Below, piece after piece: positions 53,041 through 61,419 of a stretch of DNA of 64,000 bases (positions are counted from its first letter, which is position 1; every line of letters starts with the position of its first letter). The stretch comes from Microbacterium suaedae (GTDB lineage: Bacteria; Actinomycetota; Actinomycetes; Actinomycetales; Microbacteriaceae). The notes beneath the pieces were generated by a model. That model saw only the letters and a program-made list of their open reading frames with translations. It was not told the DNA's origin and searched no databases. The stretch lies in assembly GCF_003254645.1 (NCBI RefSeq), contig NZ_PNFD01000005.1:52349-116348 (forward strand), written 5' to 3'. The translations under genes were made by a program, and so were the position numbers.

Positions 53041-54807
53041 CTATGTCGTCAGACGGTCGATCGCGTCAGCGAGCGGAACCGTCTCACGGTCTCCCGTTCG
53101 GCGATCCCAGAGTTCGACCAGACCGTCCTTGGCGGCGCGCCCCACAACGACGAGTTGCGGCACGCCGATGAGCTCAGCGTCGCCGAACTTCACCCCGGGC
53201 GATGCCTTGGGGCGGTCGTCGAACAGCACATCGCGTCCGGCAGCCTCGAGACCCGCGATCAGCTCGTCCGCGAGGTCGTAGGCTTCCTGCCCCTTGCCGG
53301 TCGCGACGACGTGCACGTCGAACGGTGCGATCTGCTCGGGCCAGATCAGACCCTTCTCGTCACTCAGCAGCTCGGCGATGATCGCGAGGACGCGCGTGAC
53401 GCCGATCCCGTACGATCCCATCGTCACAGTGACCTGCTTGCCGTTCTCGTCGAGCACCTTCAGCCCGAGCGATTCGGCGTATTTGCGGCCGAGCTGGAAG
53501 ACGTGACCGATCTCCATCCCGCGTTCGAGGGTCACCGGCCCGGACCCGTCGGGCGCCAGATCACCCGTGCGCACATTCGCCGCTTCGACGATGCCGTCGG
53601 CCGTGAAATCGCGGCCCGCGACGAGTCCCGAGACGTGACGATCTGCAGCATTCGCTCCCGTGATCCACCGCGTGCCATCGACGATCCGCGGATCGAGGAG
53701 ATAGCGGATCCCCGTCGCGGATTCCGCGCCGAGGAAAGCTCCATCGGCCGTCCACGGGCCGATGAAACCGCGGACGAGCTGCGGGTGCTTCTCGAGGTCC
53801 TCCGGCGTCGCTGCCTCCACCTCGGCGGGGGCGAAGGCGACCTCGACCCGCTTGTCGTCGATGTCGCGGTCGCCCGGGATCCCGACGACGACCGTCTCGC
53901 GTTCGCCGCCCGGATGCGTGAGCGCCAGCACGACGTTCTTCAGCGTGTGCGCTGCCGTCCATCCCCCGTCGGGCGCGCCGGGGACGGCCTCGTTCGCGTG
54001 CGCGACGAGCGTGTCGATCGTCGTCGTCCCGGGCGACTCGTACACGACCGGCGCCGGCGCGTCGTCGTACGGGAGGGCCTCGGGCGCCGCTGTCGTGAAG
54101 GCTTCGACGTTCGCGGCGTAGCCGCCGGCGCTCCGGACGAACGTGTCCTCGCCGACGGGCGTCGGGTGCAGGAACTCCTCGCTTCGGGATCCGCCCATTG
54201 CGCCCGCATCGGCCTGCACGATCTCGTACTCGACACCGAGGCGCTGGAAGATGCGCTCGTACGCGTCGCGCTGGGCATCGTAGCTGCGGTCGAGCCCCTC
54301 GTCCGTGTAGTCGAACGAGTACGCGTCCTTCATCGTGAACTCGCGGCCGCGCAGCAGGCCCGCGCGGGGACGCGCCTCGTCGCGGTACTTGTCCTGGATC
54401 TGGTAAATCGTCAGGGGCAGATCCTTGTACGACGTGTACAGGTCCTTCACGAGCAGCGTGAACGCCTCCTCGTGCGTGGGTGCGAGAAGGTAGTCGGCCT
54501 GCCTGCGGTCCTGCAGACGGAACAGGGCCTCGCCGTACTCCGTCCAGCGCCCGGTCTGCTCGTAGGGCTCGCGCGGCATCAGCGCCGGAAAGTGCACTTC
54601 CTGCGCACCCGCAGCCTCCATCTCCTCCCGCACGATGCTCTCGAGACGCGTCTTGACGCGCAGTCCGAGCGGCAGCCAGGCGAAGATCCCGGGGGCCTGA
54701 CGCCGGATGTAGCCGGCGCGGACGAGGAGGCGGTGACTGCGCACCTCCGCATCGGCGGGATCCTCGCGGAGAGTGCGGACGAAGAGCTTCGAAAGACGGG
54801 TGACCAC
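53041..54807 (-). CDS. proS: Prolyl-tRNA synthetase
   Basis: 588 residues of the bacterial ProRS type with an inserted editing domain. Motif 1 includes [27 protein letters not shown], motif 2 [25 protein letters not shown], and motif 3 [17 protein letters not shown]. The INS editing domain is about 225-400. The anticodon-binding domain completes the C-terminus ([12 protein letters not shown]...). The start is the GTG or ATG that begins [20 protein letters not shown]. It is followed downstream by the nuclease gene rather than by rimP. Confidence 0.95.
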   Translation of the reverse strand: MVTRLSKLFVRTLREDPADAEVRSHRLLVRAGYIRRQAPGIFAWLPLGLRVKTRLESIVREEMEAAGAQEVHFPALMPREPYEQTGRWTEYGEALFRLQDRRQADYLLAPTHEEAFTLLVKDLYTSYKDLPLTIYQIQDKYRDEARPRAGLLRGREFTMKDAYSFDYTDEGLDRSYDAQRDAYERIFQRLGVEYEIVQADAGAMGGSRSEEFLHPTPVGEDTFVRSAGGYAANVEAFTTAAPEALPYDDAPAPVVYESPGTTTIDTLVAHANEAVPGAPDGGWTAAHTLKNVVLALTHPGGERETVVVGIPGDRDIDDKRVEVAFAPAEVEAATPEDLEKHPQLVRGFIGPWTADGAFLGAESATGIRYLLDPRIVDGTRWITGANAADRHVSGLVAGRDFTADGIVEAANVRTGDLAPDGSGPVTLERGMEIGHVFQLGRKYAESLGLKVLDENGKQVTVTMGSYGIGVTRVLAIIAELLSDEKGLIWPEQIAPFDVHVVATGKGQEAYDLADELIAGLEAAGRDVLFDDRPKASPGVKFGDAELIGVPQLVVVGRAAKDGLVELWDRRTGDRETVPLADAIDRLTT

Positions 54808-54862
54808 AGGGGAAGTCTATGCGGCCCGTCCGACTCTTCTCCGCACGCCGCAGACGACGGAG

Positions 54863-55771
54863 CTACGCGAGATGCGCCGCGATCTCCTCGAGGAAGCGGT
54901 CACTCGCATCGGAGATGGCCGACGCATCAGTGAGGTTGGTGACCGGAAGGAGGAACTCGTCGACGCCGGCGGCCCGGTATTCGGCCATGCGGTCGACCAG
55001 CTGCTGCGCGGATCCGCCGATCGCCGGGCGCCCCTTCGCTGCCACCGCCTCTGCCTTCGCCGCGTCGTCGACGAAGACGAGGGCCTGCGTCGTCCGCCAC
55101 AGCGACTCGGGTGCCCGGCCGGCCCTCTCAAGGGCCGCCGTGAAGATCGCGTTCTTCGGTCCGTACTGTTCGGGCGTCGACCAGAAGTTCCATTCGTCGG
55201 CGTAGCGAGCGACGATCTTCGGCATGACCTTCTCGCCCTTGCCACCGACGAGGATCGGCAGCTTTGCATGCGGGCGCGGGTTCAGGGAGGCACGCTCGAG
55301 GGAGTACCGCTCGCCGGCGTGGTCGACGAAGTCCTCGTCGCGCAGTCGGGTGATGACGTCGAGCGCCTCGCGGAACCAGCGGATCCGGCTCGGAACATCG
55401 CCGTACTCGATTCCGAATGCGCGGTGTTCGTTCTCCTGCCACCCGGCCCCCATACCGAGCACGAATCTCCCGTCCGAGACGTCGCTCAGAGCGGCCGCCT
55501 GCTTCGCGACGACCGCGGGGTGCCGGTAGGTGTTGCCGAGCACCATCGACCCCAGGCGCACATCCGGCACGCTGGCCGCGAGGGCCGCAAGCTGCGTGAG
55601 ACACTCTCCGCGTGCGCCGTCATTCGGCTCCGCGGTGTTGTCCATGAAGTGATCCTCGAGCCAGAGACCCCGCCACGTGGCCGCGCCCGCGCGCGCGGCT
55701 GCGGCATGCTCGGCAGCGGCGCGCAGTTCGCGCCAGGGAAGGTTCGCGGGAAGCCAGAGAGAGAACTGCAT
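54863..55771 (-). CDS. LLM-class flavin-dependent oxidoreductase
   Basis: 302 residues of the luciferase-like TIM barrel: MQFSLWLPANLPW, GLWLEDHFMDNT, RLGSMVLGNTYRHPAVVAKQAAALSDVSDGRF, GMGAGWQENEH and FNFWSTP. The NTYRHPAVVAK and GAGWQENEH motifs are typical of F420-dependent actinobacterial members, so F420 is the likely cofactor rather than FMN. Substrate unknown. It is 55 nt downstream of proS on the opposite end, probably transcribed with the small membrane protein upstream. Confidence 0.88.
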   Translation of the reverse strand: MQFSLWLPANLPWRELRAAAEHAAAARAGAATWRGLWLEDHFMDNTAEPNDGARGECLTQLAALAASVPDVRLGSMVLGNTYRHPAVVAKQAAALSDVSDGRFVLGMGAGWQENEHRAFGIEYGDVPSRIRWFREALDVITRLRDEDFVDHAGERYSLERASLNPRPHAKLPILVGGKGEKVMPKIVARYADEWNFWSTPEQYGPKNAIFTAALERAGRAPESLWRTTQALVFVDDAAKAEAVAAKGRPAIGGSAQQLVDRMAEYRAAGVDEFLLPVTNLTDASAISDASDRFLEEIAAHLA

Positions 55772-55791
55772 GCTCCCACGTTACGCGCGGG

Positions 55792-56022
55792 TCAACGCCA
55801 CCCGATGAGCACGGCCCCGCCGGCGAGCGCCGAGCCGAGCGCGAGCAGCAACGCGATACCGATGAGGACGGCATGCACCGTGAGGAAGCGCGTGGGCCGC
55901 CCGTTCTCGTCGCGAGCGCGCGGATCCGCGGCGATGCGCGTGTAGAAGCGCGGCCAGACGATCACGTTGAAGGCGGCATTGACGAGGAGCAGAAGCGCAA
56001 GGAAGGTCAGCACGACGACCAT
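55792..56022 (-). CDS. Small membrane protein, resembles SCO4848 family
   Basis: 76 residues. One TM helix at the N-terminus is followed by NVIVWPRFYTRIAADPRARDENGRPTRFLTVHAVLI and a second TM helix ending in GGAVLIGWR. This W-P-x-F...FxxVHAVLI pattern fits the SCO4848-type proteins of Actinobacteria, function unknown. The ATG at 56020-56022 and a GTG five codons upstream are both possible starts. Confidence 0.68.
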   Translation of the reverse strand: MVVVLTFLALLLLVNAAFNVIVWPRFYTRIAADPRARDENGRPTRFLTVHAVLIGIALLLALGSALAGGAVLIGWR

Positions 56023-56140
56023 TGTCTCGCCCGCCACCTGCGAGACGCGATCGCGGCACGTGCGGGCCGCGCCGCATCAGGTCTCGAGCGCGTGCACGGA
56101 AGCCCAGCAGGCCGCGCGCCCCGCGTCTTCGTCGCCGACG

Positions 56141-56488
56141 TCACCCTGCCGCCTGATTCTCCTCTGTCCGCGGGCTGACGACCTTGAGGCCGATCACGGC
56201 GCCGATGATGCCGAGGAGGAACAGGACGCGCAGCGCCGTGACGGTCTCCGTCCCCGTGATCATGGCGTAGCCCACGGTGAGGGCGGCGCCGACCCCGCTC
56301 CAGACGGCGTATGCCGTGCTGATCGGGATGCGAGCGCTCGCCCAGCCGAGACCGACCATGCTCGCGGCGAGCGCGACGACGAAGACGACGCTCGGCAGGA
56401 TCCGCGTGAGTCCTTCGCTGAAACCCAGGGCCGTCGCCCAGACGGCCTCGAGCACGGCGCTCGCGAGGAGGACGATCCAGCGCGCCAT
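56141..56488 (-). CDS. SMR-family multidrug/cation exporter, subunit 1
   Basis: 115 residues with four TM helices. It has the key Glu14-type residue in ASAVLEAVWATAL and the SMR signature ISTAYAVWSGVGAALT. It overlaps the second SMR gene by one base (TGATG), so both are translated together and probably act as a heterodimer. Candidate substrates are quaternary ammonium compounds or guanidinium. Confidence 0.88.
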   Translation of the reverse strand: MARWIVLLASAVLEAVWATALGFSEGLTRILPSVVFVVALAASMVGLGWASARIPISTAYAVWSGVGAALTVGYAMITGTETVTALRVLFLLGIIGAVIGLKVVSPRTEENQAAG

Positions 56489-56802
56489 CAGCCCACCGCC
56501 TTTAGACCGATGACGCTGCCGACGAGCACGATCAGGAGGATGCCTCGCGCGACCGTGAGACGCTCCTCCCGCCGCACGATCGCGATCACGGTCGTGAGGA
56601 CCGCTCCGATGCCGATCCATACGGCGTAGGCCGTCCCGGTCGGGATGACCCGCATCGCGTACGCCAGCCCGGCCATGCTCGCGAGAAGAGCGACGACGAA
56701 GAGCACCGTCGGTCGCTTCTTTCGAAATCCCTTCGAGGCGCTCAGCGCCGTCGCCCACACCGCCTCAAGCAGCCCCGAGAGCACCAATATGACCCAGGCC
56801 AT
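56488..56802 (-). CDS. SMR-family exporter, subunit 2
   Basis: 104 residues with four TM helices, Glu in SGLLEAVWATALS and GTAYAVWIGIGAVLT. With its partner it resembles paired SMR proteins such as YkkCD and EbrAB, in which the two subunits insert in opposite orientations. The charge distribution differs: KGFRKKRP loop here, few basic residues in subunit 1. The ATG at 56800-56802 follows GGAGGGAAA. It lies 42 nt downstream of tmk. Confidence 0.88.
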   Translation of the reverse strand: MAWVILVLSGLLEAVWATALSASKGFRKKRPTVLFVVALLASMAGLAYAMRVIPTGTAYAVWIGIGAVLTTVIAIVRREERLTVARGILLIVLVGSVIGLKAVG

Positions 56803-56844
56803 GGCGTTTCCCTCCTTCACGCGGACCGACCGCGTGCGGCCTCA

Positions 56845-57465
56845 TCAGATGTGCGATGCGACCCGGTCTCGGATCCGCGACGCGATCTCATCGACCGGAA
56901 GACTCGCGTCGAGCACCAGGAAACGCCCGGGCTCGTCGGCGGCGAGCCGCAGATAGGCGTCGCGCACGCGGGCGTGGAAATCGGCCTTCTCCGCCTCGAG
57001 ACGGTCGAAGGGCTTGTCATCGGCATCGAGCCGGGCGCGCGCCGCGCCCGGGTCGAGGTCGAGCAGGACCGTCACGTCCGGAAGCGCTCCCTCAGTCGCC
57101 CAGAGCGACAGCTCACGCACCTCATCCGGTCCGAGATCCCGCGCGGCACCCTGATAGGCGACGGACGAATCGAGATAGCGGTCCTGGATCACGATCTCAC
57201 CGCGCTCGATCGCGGGCGACACGACCGTGCGCACATGATGCGAACGATCGGCCGCGAAGAGGAGGGCCTCCGCGCGGGCGCCGATGTCGCCGCGGTGGTG
57301 CAGCACGATCTCTCGGATCGTGCGGCCGACCTCGGTACCGCCCGGTTCGCGGGTGCGAACGACGCGCCGCCCACGCTGCTCGCACCATGCCCGGAGCAGC
57401 TCGGCCTGGGTCGTCTTGCCCGAGCCGTCACCGCCCTCGAACGTGATCCAGAGTCCGCGCGGCAT
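56845..57465 (-). CDS. tmk: Thymidylate kinase
   Basis: 206 residues. The P-loop FEGGDGSGKTT (about 8-18), the DRYLDSSVAYQGAARDLG lid/DR(Y/H) motif (about 95) and VLLDLDP near 133 are typical. It phosphorylates dTMP to dTDP, downstream of ThyA. The start codon overlaps the topA stop by one base (TGATG), consistent with the topA-tmk order common in Actinobacteria. The SMR genes follow. Confidence 0.95.
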   Translation of the reverse strand: MPRGLWITFEGGDGSGKTTQAELLRAWCEQRGRRVVRTREPGGTEVGRTIREIVLHHRGDIGARAEALLFAADRSHHVRTVVSPAIERGEIVIQDRYLDSSVAYQGAARDLGPDEVRELSLWATEGALPDVTVLLDLDPGAARARLDADDKPFDRLEAEKADFHARVRDAYLRLAADEPGRFLVLDASLPVDEIASRIRDRVASHI

Positions 57466-60299
57466 CAGGCGTCGCCCGCGGCCTGCGCCTCCCGGGCGGC
57501 CTTGTTGGCCGCGCGCGTCGCGGCGGCCTTCTTCGCCGCCTCCGAGCGCGACGCTGACGTCGTCTTCTTGGCCGTCGTCTTCTTCGCGGGAGCCTTCTTG
57601 GCCGTCGTCTTCTTCGCAGGAGCCTTCTTGGCGCCGCCCTTCTTCGCCGGCCCCTTCGCGCGCTTGTCCGCCAGCAGCTGCACGGCGCGCTCGAAGTCGA
57701 CATCCTCCGCGTTCTCGCCGCGCGGGATCGTCGCGTTGGTCTCGCCGTCGGTCACGTACGGCCCGAAGCGCCCGTCGCGGATCCGCACGGCCTTGCCGCT
57801 CGCGGGGTCCTCCTTCTCGAACTCCTTGAGGGCAGAGGCCGCACGGCGTGCGCCGTACTTCGGCTTCTTGTAGACCTCGAGGGCCTCCTCGAGCGTGATG
57901 TCGAAGATCTGCTGCTCAGCCTCGAGCGAGCGCGAGTCGGTGCCCTTCTTGAGATACGGGCCGTAACGGCCGTTCTGCGCCGTGATCGGCTCTCCGCTCT
58001 CGGGATCGTCGCCGACTGTGCGCGGGAGGTTCAGCAATCGCAACGCCGTCTCGAGGTCGATCGTCTCGGGCGACATGCTCTTGAACAGCGACGCTCGGCG
58101 CGGCTTCGGCGCGGCCTTCTTCTTGGCCGGCTTCTTCTTCGCCGCCTCACCCGTGACCTCGCCCGTGGCAGGGTCTGCCTCGTCGGGATCGACGGGCTCG
58201 GACTCTTCGAGGTAGGGACCGAATCGCCCGTCCTTCACGACGACGATCTTGCCGTTGTCGGGGTTCTCGCCGAGCACTCGGTTGCCCGCAACAGGGGCGT
58301 CGATGAGCTCCTGCACCTTCTCGGCCGTCAGCTCATCGGGCGCGAGATCCTCAGGCACGTTGATGCGTCGCGGATCGGCGTCGGGCTTCTCCGGGTCGAT
58401 CACCTCAAGGTAGGGCCCGTATCGACCGAAACGCAGAGTCGCCGTGTCGGTGAGGCGGGTCGCATTGAGCTCGCGCGCGTCGATCTCGCCGAGGTTGTCG
58501 ACGATCGTGCGCAGGCCCGGATGCTCGTCGCCGCCGTAGTAGAACGACTTCAGCCAGGCCGCGCGATCAGCCTCGCCGCGCGCGATCCGGTCGAGATCCT
58601 CTTCGAGCTCGGCGGTGAAGTCGTAGTCGACGAGATCGCCGAAGTGCTGCTCGAGCAGGCGGATGACGCTGAACGCAAGCCACGTCGGCACGAGCGCCTG
58701 ACCGCGCTTGACCACGTATCCGCGGTCAAGGATGACGCCGATGATGCTCGCGAACGTCGACGGCCGGCCGATGCCCTTCTCCTCAAGCGCCTTGACGAGC
58801 GTCGCCTCGGTGTAGCGCGGCTTCGGCGACGTCGAGTGCCCCTTCGCCTCGGCGCCGGTGAGGTCGAGCACATCGCCCTCGGCGACCTTCGGGAGCCTCT
58901 GATTCGAGTCTTCGTCTCCGGCGAAGCGCTTCTCGTCCGAGCCCTCTTCATACGCCTCGAGGAAGCCCTTGAACGTGTATACCGTGCCCGATGCCGTGAA
59001 CTCGAGCGCCTTGTCGTCGGCCCGTGTCGCGAGCGTGACCGTCGTCGTCTCGAGCTTGGCGTCGCTCATCTGGCTCGCGATCGTGCGCTTCCAGATCAGG
59101 TCGTACATGCGCTGCTCGTCGCGGCCGAGCTGGCCGGCGACGTCCTTCGGCGTGCGGAAGGTGTCTCCCGACGGACGGATCGCCTCGTGCGCCTCCTGGG
59201 CGTTCTTCGACTTCGACGCGTACATGCGCGGCTTCGCGGGGACGGCGGCATCGCCGTAGAGTGCGACGGCCTGCGAGCGGGCGGCCTGCACGGCCTGCGC
59301 GCTGAGGTTCGTCGAGTCGGTACGCATGTACGTGATGTACCCGCGCTCGTAGAGGCTCTGGGCGACCGACATGGCGACCTTCGCCGTCATACCGAGCTTG
59401 CGGCCCGCTTCCTGCTGCAGGGTCGACGTTGTGAAGGGAGCGTAGGGACGCCGCGTCCCGGGCTTCGACTCGACCTTCGCGACGGTGGCGGATCCGCTCG
59501 CGTCGATCGCCGCGGCGAGACCGGTCGCGCCAGCCTCGTCGAGGACGACGACGGCCTTCGTCAGCTGCCCCTTGTCGTCGAAGTCGCGGCCCGACGCGAG
59601 CGGCGCGCCGTCGATGCGCACGAGGCGCGTCGAGAAGGCGGATCCGCTGCGGTCGGCCTGTGCCGCAATCGACCAGTAGTCCGCGGAGACGAACGCCATG
59701 CGCTCGCGCTCGCGGTCGACGACCATGCGCGTCGCCGCCGACTGCACGCGGCCCGCGCTGAGGGCCTGCCCCGAGCTGCCGGATCCGACCTTTCGCCAGA
59801 GCACGGGCGAGACGTCCCACCCGTAGAGGCGGTCGAGCACTCGACGCGTCTCCTGCGCATCCACGAGCGACGTGTCGAGCTCGCGGGTGGTCTCCACGGC
59901 CTTCTGGATCGCGTCCTTGGTGATCTCGTGGAACACCATGCGCTTGACCGGCACCTTCGGCTTGAGCGTCTCGAGAAGGTGCCACGCGATGGCCTCGCCC
60001 TCGCGGTCACCATCGGTGGCGAGCACGAGCTCGCTCGCTCCCTTCAGCGCCCGGCGCAGCTCGCTGACGGTCTTCGTCTTGCGGTCGCTCACGACGTAGT
60101 ACGGCGTGAAGCCGTGTTCGACGTCGATCGAGTACTTTCCGTACCGCTCGCGATCCTTCTCGGGGATGTCGCGCTTGTCCGCGAGGTCGCGAATGTGACC
60201 CACCGAGCTGAGGACCTCGTAGTCGTCTCCGAGATAGCCCTGGATGGAGCGCATCTTCGTGGGCGACTCGACGATGACGAGTTTCTTGCCGTCTGCCAA
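57465..60299 (-). CDS. topA: DNA topoisomerase I
   Basis: 944 residues. The Toprim domain has VESPTK near the start and ATDGDREGEAIAWH near 95-107; the catalytic tyrosine is Y324 in YITYMRTDS. Zinc fingers are absent. Instead there are several C-terminal repeat modules of the GRFGPYL type, then a Lys/Ala tail of about 60 residues (KKAPAKKTT units) typical of actinobacterial TopA. It relaxes negative supercoils. The start is probably TTG at 60297-60299 (MADGKKLVIVES) with AAAGGA about 11 nt upstream; a GTG further up is a weaker option. Confidence 0.95.
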   Translation of the reverse strand: MADGKKLVIVESPTKMRSIQGYLGDDYEVLSSVGHIRDLADKRDIPEKDRERYGKYSIDVEHGFTPYYVVSDRKTKTVSELRRALKGASELVLATDGDREGEAIAWHLLETLKPKVPVKRMVFHEITKDAIQKAVETTRELDTSLVDAQETRRVLDRLYGWDVSPVLWRKVGSGSSGQALSAGRVQSAATRMVVDRERERMAFVSADYWSIAAQADRSGSAFSTRLVRIDGAPLASGRDFDDKGQLTKAVVVLDEAGATGLAAAIDASGSATVAKVESKPGTRRPYAPFTTSTLQQEAGRKLGMTAKVAMSVAQSLYERGYITYMRTDSTNLSAQAVQAARSQAVALYGDAAVPAKPRMYASKSKNAQEAHEAIRPSGDTFRTPKDVAGQLGRDEQRMYDLIWKRTIASQMSDAKLETTTVTLATRADDKALEFTASGTVYTFKGFLEAYEEGSDEKRFAGDEDSNQRLPKVAEGDVLDLTGAEAKGHSTSPKPRYTEATLVKALEEKGIGRPSTFASIIGVILDRGYVVKRGQALVPTWLAFSVIRLLEQHFGDLVDYDFTAELEEDLDRIARGEADRAAWLKSFYYGGDEHPGLRTIVDNLGEIDARELNATRLTDTATLRFGRYGPYLEVIDPEKPDADPRRINVPEDLAPDELTAEKVQELIDAPVAGNRVLGENPDNGKIVVVKDGRFGPYLEESEPVDPDEADPATGEVTGEAAKKKPAKKKAAPKPRRASLFKSMSPETIDLETALRLLNLPRTVGDDPESGEPITAQNGRYGPYLKKGTDSRSLEAEQQIFDITLEEALEVYKKPKYGARRAASALKEFEKEDPASGKAVRIRDGRFGPYVTDGETNATIPRGENAEDVDFERAVQLLADKRAKGPAKKGGAKKAPAKKTTAKKAPAKKTTAKKTTSASRSEAAKKAAATRAANKAAREAQAAGDA

Positions 60300-60381
60300 A
60301 GGGGGCGTCCTTTCTTCGATGCACACCATACACACCGCCGACTGAGCGTCGATGCCCGACAGCGGCATCCGCGGGCGCCGC

Positions 60382-60735
60382 TCAGCGATCGGTATACCTG
60401 CTCAGGAGTGAAGCGCTGCCGGGAGGAGGACCGGCGCGGGCGATCGCGACGATCGGAAGCCCCGCCAACGTGGTCGAGATCTCGATGGTGGCCTCTCTGC
60501 CCGACACGACGCAATTCCGCATCGTCGCCGCCTGTGGCTCGGCCACTGCGGCGGCCTGCGCACACGGATCCCCCGCGGCGAAACCGCTGAGGGCGTCGGC
60601 CGCGGCGAGCGCGGCCGCGTCGGCGATCCCCGCGACGCGCTGTGCCTCCGTCGCCGCGGCCCCGACGACGACGCAACCCAGCGCGAGCGCGGCGGCCGCG
60701 CCGATCGCGGCCGCGGTGAGAACCGAGGCCCCCAT
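60382..60735 (-). CDS. Rv3654c-like TadE-type helical protein
   Basis: 117 residues. An N-terminal TM helix of Ala/Val/Gly (about 5-27) leads into an Ala-rich helix (AGIADAAALAAADALSG) and then a small beta part with a Cys pair (C57 and C74). This is the pattern of the Rv3654c/TadE-like proteins in actinobacterial tad clusters. Translation follows directly on the preceding TadE gene (stop and start adjoin). Confidence 0.8.
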   Translation of the reverse strand: MGASVLTAAAIGAAAALALGCVVVGAAATEAQRVAGIADAAALAAADALSGFAAGDPCAQAAAVAEPQAATMRNCVVSGREATIEISTTLAGLPIVAIARAGPPPGSASLLSRYTDR

Positions 60736-61083
60736 CTAGAGTCCCCCGTCGAGTGCACAACTCGTCGCCGCGAGCGGGATCGCAAGCGACGCGAGCCGCC
60801 CGTCGATCGTGGCGGTCACGCACACGAGGTCGCCCTGCGTGCCGACCGATGACGTCGCTCCCGGCACGGCGTCGCCGACGACGGATCCAGCCCGGTCAGC
60901 CTCGCCGCGCGCGACGAGCCGCGCGGCGTCAGCGGCCGCGTCCTGCAGGCGCACCTGCGTCGAGGCGGCCGCCAGGGCGCCGATGCCGAGCACGATGACG
61001 ATGACGAGCGCCGGGAGGGCGACCGCGAACTCCGCCGAGACGGATCCGCGATCTCCCCACCCGAGGCGGAGCCTCGTCGTCAT
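60736..61083 (-). CDS. TadE-type pseudopilin (Rv3655c-like)
   Basis: 115 residues. The TadE motif RGSVSAEFAVALPALVIVIVLGIGAL is at the start, with the conserved Glu of the pseudopilin processing region. A small domain with a Cys pair (VCVTAT, TSCALD) ends the chain. It should be a minor pilin of a Flp/Tad-type system. The start ATG (61081-61083) overlaps the stop of the truncated DUF4244 gene (ATGA), the normal operon arrangement. Confidence 0.85.
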   Translation of the reverse strand: MTTRLRLGWGDRGSVSAEFAVALPALVIVIVLGIGALAAASTQVRLQDAAADAARLVARGEADRAGSVVGDAVPGATSSVGTQGDLVCVTATIDGRLASLAIPLAATSCALDGGL

Positions 61084-61184
61084 GGCACCTGCAGCGCCCG
61101 CTCGACGATGCCCTGCAGCAGCGATTGCACGCCGCCCGAGCGCATGACGGCGACGAGCACGCCGGCGATCGCCACGGATGCCAT
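61080..61184 (-). pseudogene. C-terminal fragment of a DUF4244 (Flp-type pilin-like) gene
   Basis: The minus-strand sequence reads MASVAIAGVLVAVMRSGG and continues for 34 residues to LQVP. This is the hydrophobic C-terminal helix of DUF4244/Rv3656c proteins, which precede TadE genes in this cluster. The N-terminal half with its processing site and AEYA motif is missing, and an in-frame stop lies 24 nt upstream of the ATG. The stop still overlaps the next start. Sequence upstream has no relation, so the gene was cut by an insertion or deletion near 61190. Confidence 0.75.
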
Positions 61185-61186
61185 CG

Positions 61187-61419
61187 TGACAATTGTCACA
61201 CAGCATTAACGACCGTAACTCTCCTGATCGAGGACCGCCGTCGTGAGGACGTCTACCTATAGAAGGACTGACTCGATGCACGGTAGGCGGAGGCAGGTGT
61301 GACTCGTGCTAGTTACTGACTGACATCTTTTATGATCTCAGCCGCGCGCGATACGAGCACGCGTCGAATCACAACAGCCTGACCCCACTACCCAGCGCGC
61401 GGCGCGGGATAGACGCCGT
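61187..61419. other. Island junction and gene-free stretch
   Basis: A perfect 12-bp palindrome TGACAATTGTCA (61187-61198) sits exactly at the break in the DUF4244 gene. The following 220 bp hold no gene. Composition is less GC-rich than the flanking chromosome, with runs such as catcttttatgatctc. No transposase or attachment-site core was recognised. Confidence 0.5.

Noticed and set aside
56803..56844. Guanidine riboswitch before the SMR genes
   Set aside because: The gap to tmk is only 42 nt and shows no riboswitch-like structure.
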